This document shows positions 9,429 to 19,270 of a stretch of 64,000 nt of DNA, piece by piece. The notes beneath the pieces are model-generated. The model ran no database searches. It was not told where the DNA came from and saw only the letters and a program-made list of their open reading frames with translations. Position 1 is the first letter of the stretch. The number at the start of each line of letters is the position of its first letter. The position numbers were made by a program, and so were the translations under genes. The DNA comes from Nocardia coubleae NBRC 108252 (GTDB taxonomy: Bacteria > Actinomycetota > Actinomycetes > Mycobacteriales > Mycobacteriaceae): positions 48,617 through 112,616 of the forward strand of contig NZ_BDBD01000005.1 in assembly GCF_001612805.1 (NCBI RefSeq), in the 5' to 3' direction.

Positions 9429-11597
9429 ATGATTGACAGCGTGAGCGACACGGAAACCATCAAGTCCCTGCCCCCGATTTCCCCGCCACCTGCGGCCGCC
9501 ATCGCCTCGGGCGCCGACGGCAGTTCGCAGCGATTGCCACGCGATCGCTACCTCAACCGGGAATTGAGCTGGCTGGACTTCAATGCCCGCGTGCTCGCCC
9601 TCGCCGAGGATGCCTCCCTGCCGTTGCTGGAGCGCGCGAAGTTCCTCGCGATCTTCGCCTCCAACCTCGACGAGTTCTACATGGTCCGGGTCGCCGGGCT
9701 CAAACGCCGCGCCGAGACCGGGCTCTCGGTGCGTTCCGCCGACGGCCGCTCACCGTCCGAACAGCTCGAGATGATCACCGCCCGCGCACAGGAACTCGCC
9801 GAGCGGCACGCGAAGGTCTTCATCGATTCGGTGAACCCGGCGCTGGCAGGCGCGGGCATCGACATCATCGGCTGGTCGGGCCTCGACGAAGCCGAACAGC
9901 AACGCCTTTCGAGCTATTTCACCGATCAGGTCTTCCCGGTCCTCACACCGCTGGCCGTCGACCCGGCCCACCCCTTCCCTTACATCTCCGGACTGAGCCT
10001 CAATCTCGCCGTGACGGTGAAGGACGCGGGCACCGGCGGCGAGCACTTCGCGCGCGTGAAGGTGCCCGACAACGTCGACCGGTTCGTCCGCGTGCGCCGC
10101 ACCGGCGCGCCGTCGGCCATCGCGGCCTTCCTGCCGATGGAAGAACTCATCGCCGCCCACCTCGATCTGCTGTTCCCCGGCCTGACCGTGGTGGAGACCC
10201 ACTCGTTCCGGATCACCCGCAACGCCGATTTCGAGGTCGACGAGGACCGCGACGAGGACCTGCTGCAGGCGATGGAACGCGAACTGGCGCGTCGCCGTTT
10301 CGGCAAGCCGGTGCGGCTCGAGGTCTCCGACGACATGACCGAGCACATGCTGGAGTTGCTACTACGTGAGTTAGAGGTCGACCCCGCCGATGTGATCCAG
10401 GTGCCCGGCCTGCTCGACCTGTCGTGCCTGTGGCAGGTGTACGGCGTCGACCGGCCCGAACTCAAGGACGCGCCCTACGTACCGGCCACCCCCGCCGCGT
10501 TCGGTGAGCGCGAGACCCCGCGCAATGTCTTCAGCGCGCTGCGCGAGGGCGACGTGCTGGTGCACCACCCCTACGACTCGTTCTCCACCAGCGTGCAGCG
10601 GTTCATCGAACAGGCAGCCGCCGACCCGCAGGTGCTGGCGATCAAGCAGACCCTGTACCGCACCTCCGGTGACTCCCCCATCATCAACGCCCTGATCGAG
10701 GCCGCCGAGGCGGGTAAGCAGGTGGTGGCCCTGGTGGAGATCAAGGCCCGGTTCGACGAGCAGGCCAACATCAAATGGGCGCGGGCGCTGGAACAGGCGG
10801 GCGTGCACGTGGTCTACGGCCTCGTCGGCCTCAAGACCCACTGCAAGACGTGCCTGGTGGTGCGCCGCGAGGGTTCGACCATCCGCCGCTACTGCCACAT
10901 CGGCACCGGCAACTACAACCCCAAGACCGCGCGCCTGTACGAGGACGTCGGATTGTTCACCGCGGCACCGGAGATCGGCGCCGATCTGACCGACCTGTTC
11001 AACTCGCTCACCGGGTACTCCCGCAAGGAGGACTACCGGAACCTGATGGTCGCCCCGCTCGGCGTCCGGGCGGGCATCATCGAGCGGATCGACCGTGAGA
11101 TCGAGCTGGCACGTGAGGGTTTCGACGCCCGCATCCGGCTCAAGGCCAACGCGATCGTCGACGAGCAGATCATCGACGCCCTCTACCGCGCCTCTCAGGC
11201 AGGCGTGCCGGTGCAGATCGTCGTGCGCGGCATCTGCGGCCTGCGCGCGGGCGTGCCGGGCCTCAGCGAGAACATCGAGGTGCGCTCGATCCTCGGTCGC
11301 TTCCTCGAGCACTCGCGGGTACTGCAGTTCCAGGCACAGGAACAGACCTGGATCGGCAGCGCCGACATGATGCACCGCAATCTCGACCGCCGAGTCGAGG
11401 TGATGGTGCAGGTGAAGGATCCGCGCCTGACCGAGCAGCTCGGTGTGGTCTTCGATTCCGCGCTCGACCCCATGACGCGCTGCTGGGTGCTGCTGCCCGA
11501 TGGTTCCTGGCAGGCGAGCCCCACCGACGCCGACGCCAACCAGGTGCGCGATCACCAGGAATTCCTCATGCGGTTGCGTCGTCCCGAACAGCCGTGA
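9429..11597 (+). CDS. ppk1: Polyphosphate kinase 1
   Basis: A 722-residue PPK1 that makes inorganic polyphosphate from ATP. The N-terminal domain starts with [19 protein letters not shown]. The first catalytic histidine is in [21 protein letters not shown] and the second in [12 protein letters not shown]. The C-terminal [20 protein letters not shown] is also diagnostic. ATG 9429 and GTG 9441 are both possible starts; neither has a convincing ribosome site. Its stop overlaps the mutT1 start by four bases (GTGA), so the two are translationally coupled. Confidence 0.97.
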   Translation: MIDSVSDTETIKSLPPISPPPAAAIASGADGSSQRLPRDRYLNRELSWLDFNARVLALAEDASLPLLERAKFLAIFASNLDEFYMVRVAGLKRRAETGLSVRSADGRSPSEQLEMITARAQELAERHAKVFIDSVNPALAGAGIDIIGWSGLDEAEQQRLSSYFTDQVFPVLTPLAVDPAHPFPYISGLSLNLAVTVKDAGTGGEHFARVKVPDNVDRFVRVRRTGAPSAIAAFLPMEELIAAHLDLLFPGLTVVETHSFRITRNADFEVDEDRDEDLLQAMERELARRRFGKPVRLEVSDDMTEHMLELLLRELEVDPADVIQVPGLLDLSCLWQVYGVDRPELKDAPYVPATPAAFGERETPRNVFSALREGDVLVHHPYDSFSTSVQRFIEQAAADPQVLAIKQTLYRTSGDSPIINALIEAAEAGKQVVALVEIKARFDEQANIKWARALEQAGVHVVYGLVGLKTHCKTCLVVRREGSTIRRYCHIGTGNYNPKTARLYEDVGLFTAAPEIGADLTDLFNSLTGYSRKEDYRNLMVAPLGVRAGIIERIDREIELAREGFDARIRLKANAIVDEQIIDALYRASQAGVPVQIVVRGICGLRAGVPGLSENIEVRSILGRFLEHSRVLQFQAQEQTWIGSADMMHRNLDRRVEVMVQVKDPRLTEQLGVVFDSALDPMTRCWVLLPDGSWQASPTDADANQVRDHQEFLMRLRRPEQP

Positions 11598-12547
11598 GCA
11601 AGCACGCACAGGAGAAGCCCGAACCGATGCGCGACCCGCGGGTCCGGCCCAATATTCATGCCGCGGGAGCGGTTCTGTGGCGTGCGGGCGCCACCGGACC
11701 GGAGATCGCGGTGATCCACCGACCCAAGTACGGCGACTGGTCACTGCCCAAGGGCAAGCTCGATCCCGGCGAAAGCCCGGTGGTCGCGGCCGTGCGCGAG
11801 GTCGGCGAGGAGACCGGCCTACCGTGCACGCTCGGGCGATATCTCGGCCGGGTCACCTATCCCATCCCGGGGCACCGGCAGCTCAAACGGGTGGACTACT
11901 GGGCCGCCGAGGCGGCCGAGGGCGAGTTCACCGAGAACTCCGAAGTCGACCAGCTGCGCTGGATTCCGCTCGACGACGTGATGGACGAGCTGTCGTACCC
12001 GATGGACCGCCAGATCGTGCGCGTCTTCGCCCGTCACCCACCGAAAACCTCCACCGTGCTGCTCGTCCGCCACGCCAAGGCGGGCAAGCGCTCCGAGTTC
12101 GACGGTCCGGACGATCAGCGCCCACTCGAGCCCGCCGGGCTGCGGCAGGCCGCGGCGCTCGTCCCGAATCTGCTGGCGTTCGGAGCATCCCGGATCTATT
12201 CGGCCGATCCCCTGCGCTGTATCCAAACCGTTACCCCGTTGGCGGAGCATCTGAACGCCGAAATCAATTGCGAGCCAATGTTTTCCGAGCAAGGTTACGA
12301 TTCAGCGAAAGATGCGGCGCGGCAACGATTTCTGTCGTTGGTAACAGATCGGGGTGTACCGGTGGTCTGCAGTCAGGGCGGCGTGATTCCCGATCTGACA
12401 CAGTGGCTGGCTCAGCGCGACGGACTCACCCTGCCGCCCGCGCGTAATCGCAAGGGCAGCGTCTGGGCTTTGTCGTTCATCGGGGACCGATTAGTCGCGG
12501 CGAACCATATGGATCGTGCCTTGTCTACGGGAATCGTCACCGGCTGA
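11594..12547 (+). CDS. mutT1: MutT1-type Nudix hydrolase with histidine-phosphatase domain
   Basis: A 317-residue two-domain protein. The Nudix box [20 protein letters not shown] is at residues 54-73, and a phosphohistidine RHG motif [11 protein letters not shown] opens the C-terminal domain near residue 157. This layout matches mycobacterial MutT1, which removes 8-oxo-dGTP and diadenosine polyphosphates. GTG start inside the ppk1 stop. A clean hairpin follows. The shared operon with ppk1 links nucleotide clean-up with polyphosphate synthesis. Confidence 0.94.
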   Translation: MSKHAQEKPEPMRDPRVRPNIHAAGAVLWRAGATGPEIAVIHRPKYGDWSLPKGKLDPGESPVVAAVREVGEETGLPCTLGRYLGRVTYPIPGHRQLKRVDYWAAEAAEGEFTENSEVDQLRWIPLDDVMDELSYPMDRQIVRVFARHPPKTSTVLLVRHAKAGKRSEFDGPDDQRPLEPAGLRQAAALVPNLLAFGASRIYSADPLRCIQTVTPLAEHLNAEINCEPMFSEQGYDSAKDAARQRFLSLVTDRGVPVVCSQGGVIPDLTQWLAQRDGLTLPPARNRKGSVWALSFIGDRLVAANHMDRALSTGIVTG

Positions 12548-12571
12548 ACAAAAGTTACCCCGCACAGCCGA

Positions 12572-12600
12572 AACGGCCCCGGAAATTCCGGGGCCGTTCT
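12572..12600. terminator. Bidirectional terminator between mutT1 and hupB
   Basis: AACGGCCCCGGAA pairs exactly with TTCCGGGGCCGTT across a one-base loop and is flanked by short A/T runs. It lies between two convergent genes. Confidence 0.8.
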
Positions 12601-12665
12601 CGGTCCAGTGGTGGGTGATGCGGCTTTACGTGCACATTCCCCGACCTGATCCCGCTGCGGCAGGA

Positions 12666-13322
12666 TCAACGAGCACGACGGGTGGCTGTCTTCTTCGCAG
12701 CAGTCTTCTTAGCAGGAGCCTTCTTAGCAGCGGTGGTCTTCTTGGCCGCCGTGGCCTTGGTGGCGGTGGCCTTGGCGGCAGTGGCCTTGGTGGCAGTCTT
12801 CTTGGCCGGGGCCTTCTTTGCCGCCGTGGTCTTCTTGGCGGCGGTGGCCTTGGCCGCCGTCGTCTTCTTGGCGGCAGGAGCCTTGGTCGCGGCCTTGCGG
12901 GCCGTGGTCTTGGCCGGACCCTTCGACGGCGTGGCCTTCTTGGCCGCGGTCTTCTTCGCCGCGGTCTTCTTGGCTGCCGCCTTCTTCGCCGCCACGGGCG
13001 CATTCACGCCACGCTTCACGGCAGGGCCGGACGCGGCCAGCTTCTGCTTACCCGCGATCACCGCTTTGAACTGAGCGCCCGGACGGAAGGCAGGCACCGA
13101 AGTCGCCTTCACCTTCACGGTTTCACCGGTACGCGGGTTACGGGCAACCCTGGGAGCACGCTTGCGCTGTTCGAACACACCGAATCCGGTGATGGTGACG
13201 CTTTGACCTTTGTGCACGGCACGGACGATGGTGTCGACCACGTTCTCGACAGCCGCAGTAGCCGTGCGCCTGTCCGTACCCAACTTTTCGGTCAGAACGT
13301 CGATCAGTTCCGCCTTGTTCAT
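12666..13322 (-). CDS. hupB: HU-type nucleoid protein with lysine-rich tail
   Basis: A 218-residue DNA-binding protein. Residues 1-90 are an HU domain ([15 protein letters not shown], then [20 protein letters not shown] on the DNA arm). Residues from about 108 are built of KKAAAKK, PAKKTA and KATAAK repeats like histone H1 tails. This is the mycobacterial/nocardial HupB form that organises the nucleoid. GGAGG lies five bases before ATG 13322. The tail repeats at DNA level may vary in length between strains. It lies downstream of leuD on the same strand, with its own 156-base upstream region. Confidence 0.97.
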   Translation of the reverse strand: MNKAELIDVLTEKLGTDRRTATAAVENVVDTIVRAVHKGQSVTITGFGVFEQRKRAPRVARNPRTGETVKVKATSVPAFRPGAQFKAVIAGKQKLAASGPAVKRGVNAPVAAKKAAAKKTAAKKTAAKKATPSKGPAKTTARKAATKAPAAKKTTAAKATAAKKTTAAKKAPAKKTATKATAAKATATKATAAKKTTAAKKAPAKKTAAKKTATRRAR

Positions 13323-13478
13323 TGAATCCTCCGCAGACTAATGGCCCGTCGTCGGACCGACTAGGTACCACGGTAAACCCAGTTTGAGCAAGAGTCTATG
13401 TGCCACGCCAAAATTCATGTGGTTTAGCACACGTCCAGCTACCGCTCCCAGGGAAGCGCCCCTAAGCGCCCCAGCCGA

Positions 13479-14087
13479 TTACGCCGGTGAAATAGGCTCC
13501 GGCAGCGTCACGGGTTTCCATGACGGCCTTCCCTTTTCGAACTCGGTGATCGCGTCGCCTTGCCGCAGCGTGAGGCCGATGTCGTCCAAACCCTCCAGCA
13601 GACGCCAGCGGGTGTAGTCGTCAATATCGAACGGCAACACGATGGTTCCCGCCGTGACGGTGCGCGCCGACAGGTCGACAACCAATTCGAGGCCGGGTTG
13701 TTCCTCGATGAGCTTCCAGAGCATTTCGACATCGTTCTGTGACATCTGCGCGGCCAGCAGACCACCCTTGCCCGCATTCCCACGGAAGATGTCGGCGAAA
13801 CGCGAGGAGATCACCACTCGAAAGCCGTAGTCCGACAGCGCCCACACCGCGTGCTCACGCGAGGAACCGGTGCCGAAATCCGGCCCGGCCACCAGAACGC
13901 TGCCGCTGCGGTACGGCTCGGTGTTGAGAATGAAGTCCGGATCGGTACGCCAACCGGCGAACAGACCGTCCTCGAAACCGGTACGAGTCACGCGCTTCAG
14001 GTAAACGGCGGGGATGATCTGATCGGTGTCGACATTGGACCGGCGCAGCGGTACCCCGATGCCTTTGTGAACAGTGAAGGCTTCCAT
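13479..14087 (-). CDS. leuD: 3-isopropylmalate dehydratase small subunit
   Basis: A 202-residue swivel-domain subunit that pairs with LeuC to isomerise isopropylmalate. Motifs are [17 protein letters not shown] near the start and [17 protein letters not shown] near residues 67-83. GAAGGAG lies before ATG 14087. It follows leuC by 36 bases and forms the leuCD operon. Confidence 0.97.
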   Translation of the reverse strand: MEAFTVHKGIGVPLRRSNVDTDQIIPAVYLKRVTRTGFEDGLFAGWRTDPDFILNTEPYRSGSVLVAGPDFGTGSSREHAVWALSDYGFRVVISSRFADIFRGNAGKGGLLAAQMSQNDVEMLWKLIEEQPGLELVVDLSARTVTAGTIVLPFDIDDYTRWRLLEGLDDIGLTLRQGDAITEFEKGRPSWKPVTLPEPISPA

Positions 14088-14123
14088 AACGATTCTCCTT
14101 CGATCGTGGTGGTTCGGGGCCGC

Positions 14124-15548
14124 TCAGGCCAGATCGGCGGGCGAGGACAGGGTGCCGCGCACCGCCGTGGCGGCGGCGACCAGCGGCGAGACCAGGTGGG
14201 TACGCCCGCCCTTGCCCTGTCGGCCTTCGAAATTGCGGTTGGAGGTGGAGGCGCAGCGCTGACCCGGTTCCAGCTGATCCGGATTCATCCCGAGGCACAT
14301 CGAACAGCCCGCCTGGCGCCATTCCGCACCGGCCGCGGTGAAAATCTCGCCGAGTCCTTCTTTTTCCGCCTGCGCGCGCACCCGCATCGAGCCGGGTACG
14401 ACCAGCATTCGCACACCGTCGGCGACGCGGCGGCCCTTCAAAACATCGGCGACGGCACGCAGATCCTCGATCCGGCCATTGGTGCAGGAACCGACGAAAA
14501 CGGTATCCACGCTTACCTCACGCAGCGGCATTCCCGGCGTCAGGTCCATGTAGCGCAAGGCCTTCTCGGCGGCCTCGCGCTCGGACTCGTCGGCGATCTG
14601 GGCCGGGTCGGGCACGTTCGCACCGAGCGGCAGGCCCTGACCGGGGTTGGTACCCCAGGTGACGAACGGGGTCAGCTGGTTGGCGTCGATGTGCACCTCG
14701 GCGTCGAAAACCGCGTCGTCGTCGGTCTTCAGCGCCTCCCAGGCGGCGACGGCGGCATCCCAGTCGGCGCCCTGTGGTGCGTGCGGGCGGCCCTTCAGGA
14801 ATTCGTAGGTCACCTCGTCGGGGGCGATCATGCCCGCGCGGGCGCCCGCCTCGATCGACATGTTGCAGATCGTCATCCGCGCTTCCATCGACAGCTTGCG
14901 AATGGCCTCGCCGCGATATTCGAGCACATACCCCTGGCCGCCGCCGGTGCCGATTTCGGCGATCACGGCCAGGATCAGGTCCTTACTCGTGACGCCGGGC
15001 GCCAATTCGCCGTCGACGGTGATGGCCATCGTCTTGAACGGGCGAAGCGACAGCGTCTGGGTGGCCAGCACGTGCTCCACCTCGCTGGTGCCGATGCCCA
15101 TGGCCAACGCGCCGAACGCGCCGTGGGTGGAGGTGTGGCTGTCGCCGCACACCACGGTCATGCCGGGCTGGGTCAGACCGAGCTGCGGACCGACCACGTG
15201 CACGATGCCCTGTTCGGCATCGCCCATCGGGTGCAGGCGCACACCGAACTCGGCGCAGTTGCGGCGCAGCGTCTCCACCTGGATGCGCGAGATCGGATCG
15301 GCGATCGGCTTCTCGATGTCGGCCGTGGGGACATTGTGGTCCTCGGTGGCGATGGTGAGGTCGGGCCGGCGGACCGGCCGTCCGGCCGCGCGGAGCCCGT
15401 CGAAGGCCTGCGGGCTGGTCACCTCGTGCACGAGGTGCAGATCGATGTAGATCAGGTCGGGTTCGCGGGAAGTACCGTCACCGTCGCCGGGGACGACGAC
15501 GTGCTGTTCCCACACCTTCTCGGCCAGTGTGCGGGCGCGCTCGGCCAT
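14124..15548 (-). CDS. leuC: 3-isopropylmalate dehydratase large subunit
   Basis: A 474-residue aconitase-family subunit. The cluster cysteines are visible in [15 protein letters not shown] and [13 protein letters not shown], and [20 protein letters not shown] is the substrate loop. AAAGGTGA lies seven bases before ATG 15548; the frame is open further upstream but into the regulatory region. Divergent from ltbR across 63 bases that hold a palindromic operator. Confidence 0.97.
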   Translation of the reverse strand: MAERARTLAEKVWEQHVVVPGDGDGTSREPDLIYIDLHLVHEVTSPQAFDGLRAAGRPVRRPDLTIATEDHNVPTADIEKPIADPISRIQVETLRRNCAEFGVRLHPMGDAEQGIVHVVGPQLGLTQPGMTVVCGDSHTSTHGAFGALAMGIGTSEVEHVLATQTLSLRPFKTMAITVDGELAPGVTSKDLILAVIAEIGTGGGQGYVLEYRGEAIRKLSMEARMTICNMSIEAGARAGMIAPDEVTYEFLKGRPHAPQGADWDAAVAAWEALKTDDDAVFDAEVHIDANQLTPFVTWGTNPGQGLPLGANVPDPAQIADESEREAAEKALRYMDLTPGMPLREVSVDTVFVGSCTNGRIEDLRAVADVLKGRRVADGVRMLVVPGSMRVRAQAEKEGLGEIFTAAGAEWRQAGCSMCLGMNPDQLEPGQRCASTSNRNFEGRQGKGGRTHLVSPLVAAATAVRGTLSSPADLA

Positions 15549-15575
15549 TGCTTGATCACCTTTCGACGGGCATAC

Positions 15576-15605
15576 TTGGTATCTCAACATATGAGAAGTT
15601 AGTAT
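15576..15605 (+). promoter_or_regulatory. Probable leaderless ltbR promoter
   Basis: TTGGTA (15576-15581), an 18-base spacer and TAGTAT (15600-15605) precede the ltbR ATG at 15612. The ATG therefore falls where transcription should start, and no ribosome site precedes it. A leaderless mRNA is likely. Confidence 0.5.
15582..15596. promoter_or_regulatory. TCTCA-N5-TGAGA palindrome, probable LtbR operator
   Basis: The palindrome TCTCA ACATA TGAGA lies within the spacer of the predicted ltbR promoter and also in front of leuC. IclR regulators of this group (LtbR in Corynebacterium, NdgR in Streptomyces) control leuCD from this divergent region, so this is the natural binding site. A second copy of the pattern is at 19225-19239. 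Confidence 0.6.
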
Positions 15606-15611
15606 CGTTCT

Positions 15612-16313
15612 ATGAGACAGCATAGCGGTATCGGTGTTCTCGACAAAGCCGTGGCGGTGCTCTACGCCGTCGCCGACGAGCCATGCGGTCTCAACGACCT
15701 GTGCACCCGAACCGGTCTGCCACGTGCCACCGCGCACCGGCTGGCGGTCGGGCTGGAGACGCACCGGCTGCTGGCGCGCGACGCCAACGGGCTGTGGCGG
15801 CCGGGTCCCGCGCTCAGCGAGTTGTCGGCGGGGGCCGCCGATCCACTGGTCGAGGCGGCGGGAGCCATTCTGCCCCGGCTGCGCGAGATCACCGGCGAGA
15901 GCGTCCAGCTGTACTGCCGCGACGGCAACGCCCGCGTGTGCGTGGCCGCGCTGGAGCCGCCCGTGGGCCTGCGCGACACGGTGCCTGTCGGCTCGCGACT
16001 ACCGCTCACCGCGGGCTCGGCGGCCAAGGTGTTGCTGGCCTGGGCCGACCCGGAGCTACAGCGCACCGTCCTGGCCGACGCCGTGTTCGGCGAGCGGGCG
16101 CTGGCCGAGGTCCGCAGGCGGGGCTGGGCGCAGAGCGCGGCAGAACGCGCACAGGGCGTGGCGAGCGTCTCGGCCCCGGTGCGTGACGCCTCGGGCGTAC
16201 TGGTGGCGGCGGTATCGGTGTCGGGCCCGATCGACCGGATGGGCCGCAGGCCGGGCGCGCGCTGGGCGGCCGATCTGGTGGCGGCGGCGGAGGCGCTGCA
16301 CAAACGATTGTGA
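15612..16313 (+). CDS. ltbR: IclR-family regulator of leucine synthesis
   Basis: A 233-residue IclR protein. The winged-helix part covers residues 1-65 ([20 protein letters not shown], then [18 protein letters not shown]). The effector domain follows, with [16 protein letters not shown] near 133-148. Placement divergent from leuCD matches LtbR/NdgR, which repress or tune leucine genes and leuCD in relatives. ATG 15612 sits at the predicted transcription start. A strong hairpin follows the stop. Confidence 0.88.
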   Translation: MRQHSGIGVLDKAVAVLYAVADEPCGLNDLCTRTGLPRATAHRLAVGLETHRLLARDANGLWRPGPALSELSAGAADPLVEAAGAILPRLREITGESVQLYCRDGNARVCVAALEPPVGLRDTVPVGSRLPLTAGSAAKVLLAWADPELQRTVLADAVFGERALAEVRRRGWAQSAAERAQGVASVSAPVRDASGVLVAAVSVSGPIDRMGRRPGARWAADLVAAAEALHKRL

Positions 16314-16320
16314 AACGAAG

Positions 16321-16354
16321 AAGGCCCCCGGTCGGATTCGACCGGGGGCCTTTC
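16321..16354. terminator. Bidirectional terminator between ltbR and tRNA-Glu
   Basis: A 14-base arm AAGGCCCCCGGTCG pairs exactly with CGACCGGGGGCCTT around a four-base loop, followed by TCTT on the plus strand. It begins seven bases after ltbR and ends just beyond the 3' end of tRNA-Glu on the other strand. Confidence 0.85.
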
Positions 16355-16355
16355 T

Positions 16356-16431
16356 TGGTAGCCCCGACGGGATTCGAACCCGCGCTACCGCCTTGAGAGG
16401 GCGGCGTCCTAGGCCGCTAGACGACGGGGCC
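16356..16431 (-). tRNA. tRNA-Glu (anticodon CTC)
   Basis: A full cloverleaf on the minus strand. The acceptor stem GGCCCCG pairs with CGGGGCT (one G-T pair), the anticodon loop is CTCTCAA with anticodon CTC, and the T-arm is GCGGG-TTCGAAT-CCCGT. The 3' CCA is encoded, giving 76 bases. It stands downstream of gltX, the synthetase that charges it, and of tRNA-Gln. Confidence 0.95.
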
Positions 16432-16459
16432 AGGACGATTTCACCGAAGTGAAACCTTG

Positions 16460-16531
16460 CTGGGGTACCAGGACTCGAACCTAGAATGGCTGAACCAGAA
16501 TCAGCTGTGTTGCCAATTACACCATACCCCA
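16460..16531 (-). tRNA. tRNA-Gln (anticodon CTG)
   Basis: A 72-base cloverleaf on the minus strand. The acceptor stem is TGGGGTA/TACCCCA, the anticodon loop is TTCTGGT with anticodon CTG, and the T-loop is GTTCGAGTC-like. CCA is not encoded. In actinobacteria this tRNA is first charged with Glu by GltX and then amidated by GatCAB; gltX and gatB are both in this window. Confidence 0.95.
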
Positions 16532-16605
16532 AGGATGGAAACGCTCGGCCCGGCGCTCACCGAGTGGTTGTCGGTGTTGCGAGGCCGTGTTCCGCGGCGA
16601 TGAGA

Positions 16606-16636
16606 AGATTACCAAACAGCAGGGGGTAAACTACAA
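16606..16636 (-). promoter_or_regulatory. Possible promoter of the tRNA-Gln/tRNA-Glu unit
   Basis: On the minus strand TTGTAG (16636-16631) and TAATCT (16611-16606) are 19 bases apart, slightly wide. Transcription would start about 70 bases before tRNA-Gln. Confidence 0.3.
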
Positions 16637-16676
16637 ATCGCCTGGTCAGCGGCCGGTTTTCGAGCGATTTCCGGCT

Positions 16677-16710
16677 GCAGGCGGGTGCGGCGCGTGCCGC
16701 ACCCGCCTGC
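16677..16710 (-). terminator. GC hairpin after gltX
   Basis: A 15-base arm GCAGGCGGGTGCGGC pairs exactly with its complement around a four-base loop, starting eight bases past the gltX stop. No T-tract follows, as is common for actinobacterial terminators. Confidence 0.7.
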
Positions 16711-16717
16711 CGTACGG

Positions 16718-18193
16718 CTACTGCGCGGTCGGCTGCCAACCGCGTGCGGCACGCAAACGGTCGAGCGAGACCTCGCGGCCGAGCAATTCCATCGATTCGT
16801 AGAGCGGCGGGCTGATGTGCGAGCCCGTCACCGCCACTCGCACGGGCGCGAAGGCCTTGCGTGGCTTGAGGCCCAGATCGTCGATCAGCGCCTTCTTCAG
16901 GGCCTCTTCCAGGGCCGGTGTGGTCCATTCGGCCAGCGGCTCCACCGCGGCGATGGCGGCGTCGAGCACCTGGTCGGCTTCGGCGCCGAGGTTCTTCGTG
17001 CCCGCGGCCTGGTCGATCGCGAACTCCTCCGGCGCCACGAAAAGGAACTTCAGCAGGTCCCAGGCGTCGCCGAGCACCACGATCCGGGTCTGCACGAGTT
17101 CGGCGGCGGCCAGGAACGTCTTCTCGTCGATTTCGGCACCGATATGCCCCTGCGCGGTCAGGAACTCACGCAAACGGTGTCCGAAATCACCGGGCTCGAG
17201 CAGACGAATCTGTTCGGCATTGATCGCATCGGCCTTCTTCTGGTCGAAACGAGCCGGATTCGAATTCACGGTGGAAATGTCGAACGCCGCCACCATTTCC
17301 TGCATGGAGAACACGTCGCGGTCCTCGGCGATACTCCAGCCGAGCAGTGCGAGGTAATTCAGCAAACCCTCGGGAACGAATCCCCGATCGCGGTGCAGGA
17401 ACAGATTCGATTCCGGGTCGCGCTTGGACAGTTTCTTGTTGCCCTGACCCATCACGAACGGCAGGTGACCGAACTCCGGAGTGAAGTCGGCAACACCGAT
17501 ACGCTGCAGCGCGGCATACAGCGCGAGCTGACGCGGTGTCGACGAGAGCAGGTCCTCGCCGCGCAGTACATGGGTGATCTTCATGAGCGCGTCGTCGACC
17601 GGATTCACCAGTGTGTACAGCGGGTCACCATTTCCACGGGTGAGCGCGAAATCGGGAACCGTGCCCGCTTTGAAGGTGGTTTCCCCGCGAACAAGATCAT
17701 TCCAGCCGAGGTCGGAATCGGGCATGCGCAAACGCACCACCGCGGGCCTGCCCTCGGCTTTGTAGGCGGCGATCTGCTCGGGCGTCAGATCCCGATCGAA
17801 ATTGTCGTAACCGAGTTTCGGGTCGCGACCGGCGGCGCGATGGCGGGCCTCGACCTCCTCGGGCGTGGAGAACGCCTCGTAGGCCTCGCCGGCCTCGAGC
17901 AGCTTGCGCACGACGTCGAGATGCTGGTCGCGGCGCAGCGACTGCCGGTACGGCTCGTACGGGCCGCCGACCTCCGGACCCTCGTCCCAGGTGAGCCCGA
18001 GCCAGCGCAGCGCGTCGAGCAGCGCGCGGTAGGAATCCTCGGAATCGCGTGCGGCATCGGTGTCTTCGATGCGGAACACGAAGCTGCCGCCGTGGTGGCG
18101 GGCGAACGCCCAGTTGAACAGCGCCGTGCGGATCAGGCCGACGTGCGGCGTGCCGGTCGGCGACGGGCAGAAACGGACCCGTACTTGTGTCAT
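16718..18193 (-). CDS. gltX: Glutamyl-tRNA synthetase
   Basis: A 491-residue class I synthetase. The HIGH-type motif is [21 protein letters not shown] at residues 9-29 and the KMSKS-type loop is [10 protein letters not shown] near residue 250. In this group it is the non-discriminating enzyme that also charges tRNA-Gln. ATG 18193 gives the family N-terminus [14 protein letters not shown]. It follows the FAH-family gene by 17 bases, so the two are probably one transcript. Confidence 0.97.
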   Translation of the reverse strand: MTQVRVRFCPSPTGTPHVGLIRTALFNWAFARHHGGSFVFRIEDTDAARDSEDSYRALLDALRWLGLTWDEGPEVGGPYEPYRQSLRRDQHLDVVRKLLEAGEAYEAFSTPEEVEARHRAAGRDPKLGYDNFDRDLTPEQIAAYKAEGRPAVVRLRMPDSDLGWNDLVRGETTFKAGTVPDFALTRGNGDPLYTLVNPVDDALMKITHVLRGEDLLSSTPRQLALYAALQRIGVADFTPEFGHLPFVMGQGNKKLSKRDPESNLFLHRDRGFVPEGLLNYLALLGWSIAEDRDVFSMQEMVAAFDISTVNSNPARFDQKKADAINAEQIRLLEPGDFGHRLREFLTAQGHIGAEIDEKTFLAAAELVQTRIVVLGDAWDLLKFLFVAPEEFAIDQAAGTKNLGAEADQVLDAAIAAVEPLAEWTTPALEEALKKALIDDLGLKPRKAFAPVRVAVTGSHISPPLYESMELLGREVSLDRLRAARGWQPTAQ

Positions 18194-18210
18194 GACTCTC
18201 TTCTCCGCTA

Positions 18211-18984
18211 TCAGCGCTTGGTGGCAACAGGATTGGTGAGGGTGCCGATGCCCTCGACGGTGACCGACACGTTCTGCCCGGCCGCCAGCGGGCCGACGCC
18301 TTCCGGTGTGCCGGTGAGGATCACGTCGCCGGGCAGCAGCGTCATCACCGAGCTGATCCACTCGATGATCTTCGGGATGTCGTGCAGGAACAGCGACGTG
18401 CGGCTGCGCTGGCGGACTTCGCCGTCCAGCTCGGTGGTGATCTCCAGATCGCTTGGGTCGATGGCGGTTTCGATCCACGGACCGAGCGGGCAGAAGGTGT
18501 CGTAGCCCTTGGCCCTCGTCCACTGCCCGTCGTGGCGCTGCTGGTCGCGCGCGGTGACGTCGTTGGCGACGGTGTAACCGAGGATCACATCGGCGGCCTT
18601 GGCAGCGGGCACGTCCTTGCAGGGGCGGCCGATCACCACGGCCAGTTCGCCCTCGAAGTCGACCTGAGAGGAGCTGGGCGGCAGGATGATCGGGGCGTTC
18701 GGCCCGACGATCGAGGTGTTCGGCTTGATGAAGATCACCGGATCCTTCGGCGCCTCACCACCCATTTCGGCCGCGTGGGCGGCGTAGTTCTTGCCGATGC
18801 AGATCACCTTGCTGGCCAGGATCGGCGCCAGCAGGCGGATGTCGGCCAGCGGCCAGCTCCGCCCGGTGAACGTCGGCGTGCCGAACGGGTGTTCGGCGAT
18901 CTCCTTGGCGACGGCGTCGCTTCCGTCGCCTTCGATGCTGACGAACGCGACTCCATCGGGACTGGCAACTCGACCTAAGCGCAT
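18211..18984 (-). CDS. Fumarylacetoacetate hydrolase family protein
   Basis: A 257-residue FAH-fold protein. The core reads [17 protein letters not shown], then [13 protein letters not shown], with metal ligands in [12 protein letters not shown] and the [15 protein letters not shown] loop. This form includes acylpyruvate hydrolases and oxaloacetate decarboxylases; the exact substrate is unclear. The pairing with gltX downstream and an MFS gene divergent upstream recalls Rv2993c-Rv2994. ATG 18984 is the start. Confidence 0.88.
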   Translation of the reverse strand: MRLGRVASPDGVAFVSIEGDGSDAVAKEIAEHPFGTPTFTGRSWPLADIRLLAPILASKVICIGKNYAAHAAEMGGEAPKDPVIFIKPNTSIVGPNAPIILPPSSSQVDFEGELAVVIGRPCKDVPAAKAADVILGYTVANDVTARDQQRHDGQWTRAKGYDTFCPLGPWIETAIDPSDLEITTELDGEVRQRSRTSLFLHDIPKIIEWISSVMTLLPGDVILTGTPEGVGPLAAGQNVSVTVEGIGTLTNPVATKR

Positions 18985-19224
18985 GCCGGGGAGTCTATCG
19001 AGGCGCGCCCACCTGCCCGAACGCGCCCGGGATCGCCTCGCGCGGCCGAACCGGGAGGGCGAGCGAAGTCACATTCGTGTGATTTCGAACCTGCTGCCCG
19101 CGTTCGTGATTCGCATTACGCACGGTCGCCACCGGATGTGATCCGTCAGACACCGACGCCGAGCACCGGAACCCGGGGTCACCGGTGTAGCGTGATCTTC
19201 GATGTTCACAAGATGAGACATCGA

Positions 19225-19239
19225 TCTCAAATAATGAGA
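19225..19239. promoter_or_regulatory. Second TCTCA-N5-TGAGA palindrome, before the MFS gene
   Basis: TCTCA AATAA TGAGA, the same pattern as at 15582-15596. An extra TGAGA at 19214-19218 makes an overlapping palindrome with the TCTCA. A possible -10 box TAATGA lies inside the site. The rest of the region 18985-19224 shows no gene or structure. Confidence 0.5.
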
Positions 19240-19270
19240 TGCAATCGTGCAATTCGGCGAGGTGAGTATC

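Noticed and set aside
12666..12990. Repeats in the hupB tail as a mobile or CRISPR element
   Set aside because: They encode the lysine/alanine tail normal for HupB.
16638..16717. Small protein gene between tRNA-Gln and gltX
   Set aside because: The short frame there spans the gltX terminator hairpin and has no ribosome site.
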